This document shows, piece after piece, positions 59,563 through 64,000 of a stretch of 64,000 nt of DNA. The translations under genes and the position numbers were made by a program. How positions within the stretch are numbered: the stretch's first letter is position 1; every line of letters starts with the position of its first letter. Source of the DNA: Bradyrhizobium sp. CB1717. Its GTDB lineage: Bacteria > Pseudomonadota > Alphaproteobacteria > Rhizobiales > Xanthobacteraceae. The notes below the pieces were generated by a model. It was not told where the DNA came from. It saw only the letters and a list, made by a program, of their open reading frames with translations, and made no database searches. The DNA lies in the NCBI RefSeq assembly GCF_029714325.1, contig NZ_CP121666.1, positions 3,844,001-3,908,000 of the forward strand, read 5' to 3'.

Positions 59563-59649
59563 GGCGAGAGCTTTCCGAACGACCGGTGAGGGGCGCTTCG
59601 GAATCAGCGCCGTCGCCGGATGAACCCTGAACGGGAACAAGGTGCTGGC

Positions 59650-60237
59650 ATGAATGAAGCCGTTATCCTGACGCCGGAGCGGATCCTCGAAGTCACCGAG
59701 GACGTCTTGCGGCGCTACGGACTTGCCAAGGCCACCGTGGTTGACGTTGCCCGTGCGCTCGATGTGAGCCACGGCAGCGTCTATCGCCATTTCCCAAGCA
59801 AGGCCTCGCTGCGCGAGGCCGTTGCCAAACGCTGGCTCGATCGCATCGACGCGCCGCTTCTGGCGATCGCCAGGGAGCAGGGCTCGGCGCCTGACAGGCT
59901 CGATCGCTGGCTGCGCACGTTGTTCGCAGCCAAGCGTTCGCGCGTGCTCGACGACCCCGAGATGTTCGAGACCTATCTGACGCTGGCGCGCGAGGCCTGT
60001 GCGGCCGTCAAGTGTCACAAGGACACCATGATCGACCAAATCGCGGCGATCCTGACCGATGGCGTCAGCCAGGGCGTATTCGCCGTGGACGACGTCAAGG
60101 CGACCGCGCGCGCGATCTTCGATGCGACCTGCCGCTTCCATCATCCGGCGCACGCCGACGAGTGGAAGGACGCCGAACTCCCGGCGCGCGTCGATGCGAC
60201 GCTCGCGCTGGTGCTGCGCGGGTTGAAGTCGGTTTAG
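59650..60237 (+). CDS. TetR family transcriptional regulator
   Basis: This protein has 195 residues from ATG 59650, with AAGGTG upstream. The helix-turn-helix is at residues about 10-55 (ILEVTEDVLRRYGLAKATVVDVARALDVSHGSVYRHFPSKASLREAVAKRW). The C-terminal part (PEMFETYLTLAREACAAVKCH, IFDATCRFHHPAHADEW) is typical of a TetR subgroup with a conserved CRFHHPxH segment. It probably represses a transcript starting near the inverted repeat at 59295, perhaps its own. Confidence 0.9.
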   Translation: MNEAVILTPERILEVTEDVLRRYGLAKATVVDVARALDVSHGSVYRHFPSKASLREAVAKRWLDRIDAPLLAIAREQGSAPDRLDRWLRTLFAAKRSRVLDDPEMFETYLTLAREACAAVKCHKDTMIDQIAAILTDGVSQGVFAVDDVKATARAIFDATCRFHHPAHADEWKDAELPARVDATLALVLRGLKSV

Positions 60238-60305
60238 GGGCGCATTCGGGATTCCCAATCAGTTCTCGTGGTCAGTCCCTTTACATCCATGAGTTACGAT
60301 GATAA

Positions 60306-60325
60306 ATGAGTGAGTAATCATTCAT
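60306..60325. promoter_or_regulatory. Operator in front of second tetR gene
   Basis: ATGAGTGAGTAATCATTCAT differs at few positions from a perfect 8-4-8 palindrome and is nearly the complement of the perfect site at 60934. It lies ten bases before the tetR start codon, a natural place for autorepression. Confidence 0.75.
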
Positions 60326-60334
60326 GAAACGATC

Positions 60335-60910
60335 ATGGCCCGTCCTTTAAGCGAAGAAAAGCGAGATGCGATCCTGGCTGCGGCGGCGGAAAATGTCGCC
60401 GCTTACGGACTAAGCGCGCAGACCTCCAGGATTGCCGCCGATGCCAAGGTCGCCGAAGGGACAGTCTTCTCCTATTTCAAGAGCAAGGATGCGCTGTTGA
60501 ACGAACTCTATGTCACGCTGAAGCAGGAGATCGGGATGGCGATGATTGCCGGCTTCCGGCGTGAAAGCGATTTTCGTGGTCGCTGGCGAATGGTCTGGGA
60601 CGAGTACATTGACTGGGGTGCGTTGAATCCGGCGAGGCAGAAGGCCCTTAAGCAGCTTAACGTATCGGATCGCATCACAGTCGAGAGCCGAGACGCGGCG
60701 TTGCGCACGACGCGCGATATCGCGACTGCGTTGCTGCGAGGGCTCGAGACTGGCGCGTTACGCTCGCAGCCGCCCGCGTTCGTCGGAGCGACATTCGAAG
60801 CGTTGGGAGAGATGACATTGGACTTCATCGCGCGCGAACCGGATCGTCTCGAAGAATACAAGCGCGCAGGCTTTGAAACCTTGTGGCGCGCGATCGCAAC
60901 TCGCCCGTGA
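60335..60910 (+). CDS. TetR family regulator of adjacent SDR gene
   Basis: This protein has 191 residues from ATG 60335. The HTH is at residues about 10-55 (AILAAAAENVAAYGLSAQTSRIAADAKVAEGTVFSYFKSKDALLNELY). A ligand-binding helical domain follows. Matching palindromes flank the gene on both sides (60306-60325 and 60934-60953), so it likely represses itself and the SDR gene downstream. The ligand is unknown. Confidence 0.92.
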   Translation: MARPLSEEKRDAILAAAAENVAAYGLSAQTSRIAADAKVAEGTVFSYFKSKDALLNELYVTLKQEIGMAMIAGFRRESDFRGRWRMVWDEYIDWGALNPARQKALKQLNVSDRITVESRDAALRTTRDIATALLRGLETGALRSQPPAFVGATFEALGEMTLDFIAREPDRLEEYKRAGFETLWRAIATRP

Positions 60911-60933
60911 CCGAATTCTCTTTTTCACGTCAT

Positions 60934-60953
60934 ATGAGTGATTACTCACTCAT
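60934..60953. promoter_or_regulatory. Perfect operator between tetR and SDR
   Basis: ATGAGTGATTACTCACTCAT is a perfect inverted repeat with eight-base arms and a four-base centre. It lies 22 bases before the SDR start codon. The copy at 60306 shares 19 of 20 bases when read on the other strand. Confidence 0.82.
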
Positions 60954-60974
60954 AAAACACGAAAGGCATCTTTG

Positions 60975-61907
60975 ATGACTTGGACTGCGCAGGATATTCC
61001 GCTTCAGACCGGCCGCCGTGTCCTGATCACCGGGGCCAACTCCGGAGTTGGCTTTCATGCGGCGCTCGAACTCGCCAGGCGAGGGGCGGAGATCATCTTG
61101 CCGGCCCGCAGCGAAGACAAGGCCATGGACGCGGTTCGGCGAATCCAGCTGGAGGTGTCCGAGGCCCGGCTCGTTCCCGCGGTACTCGACCTCGCATCCC
61201 AGGCCAGCGTCCGAGCATTCGCAAGGTTTGTCGATCAACGTTTCCCCGGACCGTCCATTGATATGCTGATCAACAATGCGGGCGTGATGGCGGTGCCCAA
61301 GCGGGAGCTGACACCGGACGGTTTTGAGCGCCAATTCGCGACGAATTTCTTGGGGCCGTTCGCCTTGACCGCATTGATCTTTCCGCACCTGAAGTCGCAG
61401 CCGGGCACACGGATTGTCACGCTTGCGAGTGAAGTCGTTCACCGTGGCCGCATCGAATTCGACAACCTCCAGTCAGAGCGTAACTATGTGCCGTTGTACG
61501 GCACCTATTCCCAATCAAAGCTTGCGGACCTGATATTTGCGCTGGAATTGCAAAGACGACTGGAGGCCGCCGGGTCGCCGATCGCGAGTCTTGGTGCGCA
61601 TCCCGGCATCGCAATCACCAACCTGCAATCGAACATGACTGGGTTCTACAAGCTCATTGGCCCGCTTTTCACGCCGCTGGTGGGCCAGAGTGCGGCGCAA
61701 GGAGCCCTGCCTGAATTGTTTGCTGCCACTTCGCCGGTGGCCAAACCCGGCGGCTATTACGGCCCGGACGGCGCGAAGGAGCGAAAGGGGTATCCTGCGC
61801 CTGCAAGAGTCCCGGATGCTGCTAAGGATGCCTCGGTTGCCCGCCGCCTGTGGATGGCGGCGGAACAACTGACGGGTGTCACCTTCGGTTTGGCCGCGAC
61901 ATCGTGA
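60975..61907 (+). CDS. Short-chain dehydrogenase/reductase
   Basis: This protein has 310 residues from ATG 60975; a TTG one codon earlier is possible. The Rossmann motif VLITGANSGVGFHAALELARRG, the NNAG motif in LINNAGVMAVPK, and the catalytic YSQSK (Tyr-x-x-x-Lys) are present, with Ser upstream in LASEVVH. It resembles retinol dehydrogenase/WWOX-like SDRs. It is controlled by the TetR upstream through a perfect operator. The substrate may be the TetR inducer or a relative (inference). Confidence 0.92.
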   Translation: MTWTAQDIPLQTGRRVLITGANSGVGFHAALELARRGAEIILPARSEDKAMDAVRRIQLEVSEARLVPAVLDLASQASVRAFARFVDQRFPGPSIDMLINNAGVMAVPKRELTPDGFERQFATNFLGPFALTALIFPHLKSQPGTRIVTLASEVVHRGRIEFDNLQSERNYVPLYGTYSQSKLADLIFALELQRRLEAAGSPIASLGAHPGIAITNLQSNMTGFYKLIGPLFTPLVGQSAAQGALPELFAATSPVAKPGGYYGPDGAKERKGYPAPARVPDAAKDASVARRLWMAAEQLTGVTFGLAATS

Positions 61908-61992
61908 ACTTGCAGCTCAGCATGTCGACCGGTGCCTTGTGGGCCGAAGGCTGGGTAGACTGCAGCACCTGTTCGATGCGTGCTGCGGACTA

Positions 61993-62295
61993 TCACCCTC
62001 TTGCCTTGTGAAGAAGCGCGCTCTCGTGAACGGAGGGCGAGGCGGTTGTGTGCCTGCGCGGGTGAAACCCGCTGTTGGCCGGTACGACCGGCGGGCTCTC
62101 CGGATATGTATTGACCGCGATTTCGACGACATCCTTTGACCGCTTTCGAAGGCGGTAGAACGTCAGCTCCTGCTCGAGCATGGGGCAGCGGAAGTGGACG
62201 ACGGCCGTATCCGGCAGGCGGCAAAGTTCGTCGATGAGCTCGCCTACGGTAATGATCGGGGGATGGTCGATTGCCTTGTGATGAGCCTTACTCAT
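61993..62295 (-). CDS. Small hypothetical protein
   Basis: This protein has 100 residues from ATG 62295, with a strong GGAGGAG eight bases upstream. The N-terminal half looks folded (IITVGELIDELCRLPDTAVVHFRCPMLEQELTFYRL); the C-terminal half is rich in Pro, His and Ser (PESPPVVPANSGFHPRRH) and probably disordered. No family was recognised. It lies between the SDR gene and a two-component pair, with no clear link. Confidence 0.6.
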   Translation of the reverse strand: MSKAHHKAIDHPPIITVGELIDELCRLPDTAVVHFRCPMLEQELTFYRLRKRSKDVVEIAVNTYPESPPVVPANSGFHPRRHTTASPSVHESALLHKARG

Positions 62296-62403
62296 GGCGA
62301 TTTACTCCTCCACTCTACTCCTAACCGGGGCTGGATGGCCTCCGTTCCATCCCGCCCGGCAGATTCAAGATCTTCAAGTGTGGGGGAAGCGGCAGCCCCG
62401 CTG

Positions 62404-63057
62404 CTAGATCTTTGTCAGCCCGCACGTCGCGGCGAGCCGCACCAGTTGAGCGTCCGTGCGCGCGCCGGTCTTGGTCTTGATCAGATAGTGATAGTTCTGG
62501 ACTGTCTTTACACTGAGATTGAGGTGTGTCGCGATCTCTTCGGTGGTAGCTCCGCCGGCGAACTGGCGCAGGATCTCGATCTCGCGCTCGCCCAGCTGGT
62601 CCAGCACCGAGCCGGTCGGCGACAGGCTGTCCTCGGCGAGGATGTGGGCGATGTCGTCGCTCATGGCGCGCTCGCCGCGAGCGACGCTGCGGATTGCATT
62701 CACGACGGCGGACGGCTCGTTGCTCTTGGTGACGAAGCCGGAGGCGCCGGCGCTGAAGGCTGCTTTCACCAGCACGGCCTCGTTGTGCATGGTGAAGACG
62801 AGGATCCGGGCCCGCGGGCTGCGGGCGCGGATGTTGCGGATGGCCTCCAGCCCACTCGCTCCGGGCATCGAGATATCAAGCACGACGACGTCGGGGTCGT
62901 GCGCCTTGAAGGCGCCGTAGGCATCCGCGGCGTTGTCGGCCTCCGCCACGACGTGCAGGTCGCCCTGGCTCTCCAGCACGCGCCGGTAGCCCTGGCGGAC
63001 GATCGGGTGGTCGTCGACCAGCAGCACGGAAATGCCTGTTGCCGCGACATCGTTCAC
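62404..63057 (-). CDS. NarL/LuxR-type response regulator
   Basis: This protein has 217 residues from GTG 63057. The receiver domain has the acidic pair in VLLVDDHPIV, the phosphoryl Asp in VVVLDISMPG and the Lys in GFVTKSNEP. The LuxR-type HTH near residues 150-210 reads LGEREIEILRQFAGGATTEEIATHLNLSVKTVQNYHYLI. The gene begins seven bases after the kinase stop, so the two form an operon. No target promoter was identified. Confidence 0.94.
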   Translation of the reverse strand: MNDVAATGISVLLVDDHPIVRQGYRRVLESQGDLHVVAEADNAADAYGAFKAHDPDVVVLDISMPGASGLEAIRNIRARSPRARILVFTMHNEAVLVKAAFSAGASGFVTKSNEPSAVVNAIRSVARGERAMSDDIAHILAEDSLSPTGSVLDQLGEREIEILRQFAGGATTEEIATHLNLSVKTVQNYHYLIKTKTGARTDAQLVRLAATCGLTKI

Positions 63058-63064
63058 GTCGGCC

Positions 63065-64000
63065 TCACGCGGCGAGCGGGATGGTGGCGGCGACGCTGAG
63101 GCCGCGCGTGGCGGGGAGGATCGATAGCGATCCGCCGGCCGCCGCGACGCGCTCGCGAATGCCGGTGAGGCCGAAGCCGGCCGACTGCGCGACCCGCTCC
63201 GCATCGCCGCCGCCGTCGTCCTCGACACGGATCAAGAGCGCATCGTCCTCGCCCGCGCGCCGCTCGACGCGCAACGATATCTCGCGCGCCGCGCTGTGAC
63301 GCAGCGCGTTGGTCAGGCACTCCTGCGCGACACGGTAGGCGGTGGTGGCGGCCGGGCCGCTGATGTCGGTGAGGTCGCCTCTGAGGTCGAGCTGGATCGT
63401 CGGCCGTGCCGTACTGTGCGAGCGCCAGCTGTCGACGAGATTGATGAGGCTTGCCTCGAGCCCGAGCTCCTCGGGCAGCGGATTGCGCAGCCGCTTCAGC
63501 GCATCGCGCAGCGAGGCCATCAGATGATGGGTGGCTTGCGAGATCATGCGCGCATCCTGCGCGATGCCGTTGTCCTTGTTCTCCTTCGCGCTCGCCGTCT
63601 CGATGGTGTTGGCAAAGGCGAGGATGGCGGAAAGATTCTGCCCGAACTCGTCGTGCAGCTCGCGGGCGAGGGCGCGGCGTTCGTCGTCGCGGATCTCGAT
63701 CAACCGCCGCGTCAGCGCCGCGCGCTGTTCGGTCGCTTCCTCCAGCCGGCCGCCAAGCTCGCCGACGGCGCCCCCGATCATCGCCAGCTCCATCGAGCGG
63801 AAGCGCGGCAGTTTGGTGCGATACTGTCCGCGCGCCATGCGCTGGAGCGCGGTGACGATCGCACGCGCCGGCGCCAGCGCGTGCGCGATGGCGAGCGAAG
63901 CGAGCAGGGCGATCGCCGCCGCCATGAGCAGCGCGACGTCGATGACGTTGAGGATGTATTCCCAGGCGAGCGAGATCGCGGCGGCCGCATCGGGCGTCGC
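63065..64000 (-). CDS. NarX/UhpB-type histidine kinase, N-terminus outside window
   Basis: The reading frame is open to the window edge, giving at least 311 residues. A membrane helix (VIDVALLMAAAIALLASLAIAHAL) leads into a HAMP linker (APARAIVTALQRMARGQYRTKLPRF). A HisKA_3 dimerisation domain follows, with the phosphoryl His in RALARELHDEFGQNLSAIL. The ATPase domain has TAYRVAQECLTNALRHSAAREI, VEDDGGG and GFGLTGIRERVAAAGG. The periplasmic sensor part lies outside. It should phosphorylate the adjacent response regulator. Confidence 0.93.
   Translation of the reverse strand, partial: ATPDAAAAISLAWEYILNVIDVALLMAAAIALLASLAIAHALAPARAIVTALQRMARGQYRTKLPRFRSMELAMIGGAVGELGGRLEEATEQRAALTRRLIEIRDDERRALARELHDEFGQNLSAILAFANTIETASAKENKDNGIAQDARMISQATHHLMASLRDALKRLRNPLPEELGLEASLINLVDSWRSHSTARPTIQLDLRGDLTDISGPAATTAYRVAQECLTNALRHSAAREISLRVERRAGEDDALLIRVEDDGGGDAERVAQSAGFGLTGIRERVAAAGGSLSILPATRGLSVAATIPLAA

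Overview
The window is a GC-rich chromosomal segment of an alphaproteobacterium, almost certainly a Bradyrhizobium or close relative. This is inferred from codon use, from the scattered palindromic intergenic repeats of types common in Bradyrhizobium (cores GTAGGGTGGG, CGTAGCCCGGATGGAGCG, CGTCATTGCGAG and CATCCTTCGAGACG), from a DUF1476 ATP-synthase zeta-type inhibitor, and from the purC-purS-purQ-purL-bolA-grxD gene order. No rRNA, tRNA, CRISPR array or prophage was seen. About 60 genes are supported, including a few small ones.

Layout. 0-2.6 kb: end of a DUF1254/DUF1214 protein, a membrane diguanylate cyclase, a cluster of palindromic repeats and a TetR regulator. 2.8-11.5 kb: a sigma-54-linked nitrogen/sulfur module with an OsmC protein, an acyl-CoA dehydrogenase-like flavoprotein and a rhodanese behind one sigma-54 promoter, a PAS/AAA+ sigma-54 activator, then an NrtA/SsuA-type ABC transporter and cyanase (cynS) behind a second, near-identical sigma-54 promoter. 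Three ACGA-N4-TCGT sites between activator and transporter look like activator sites. 11.5-12.5 kb: a small orphan gene lies between cynS and a diverged partial copy of the cynS 3' end. 12.5-24 kb: PEP-mutase/LysR pair, zeta inhibitor, purC, purS, CorA-type transporter, purQ, Bug-type receptor, DMT exporter, thioesterase and purL. 24-28.8 kb: acyltransferase, DUF1328, hydrolase, DUF427, bolA and LtrA. 28.8-30.1 kb: a compact IS110-family element inserted in a REP palindrome. 30.1-43 kb: ergothioneine genes egtD/egtB, grxD, macrodomain protein, two serine hydrolases, threonine aldolase, rpsD, aldolases, murI, cytochrome b561 and GST. 43-56 kb: cyclic-nucleotide-binding membrane protein, SecD-P1-like secreted protein, CoA ligase, LVIVD protein, orphan Tat-exported binding protein, orphan CHASE3-PAS kinase and two tandem secreted caspase-like proteins. 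56-64 kb: M20 amidohydrolase, purB, two TetR systems with readable operators, an SDR, and a NarL-type two-component pair cut by the window edge.

The most notable object is the IS110 element (28845-29971). The 179 bases upstream of its transposase fold, by eye, into a bridge RNA. One internal loop carries guides that match both halves of the interrupted target (GCCTCATC-CT-GAGG), and a second loop matches both element ends (ACAGTCG-CT-TG), all around a CT core. Also noteworthy are the sigma-54 cyanate/sulfur module with its three operator-like sites, the duplicated cynS end, the tandem caspase pair, and a small antitoxin-like gene translationally coupled to threonine aldolase. All assignments come from reading the sequence and family knowledge; no database search was run.
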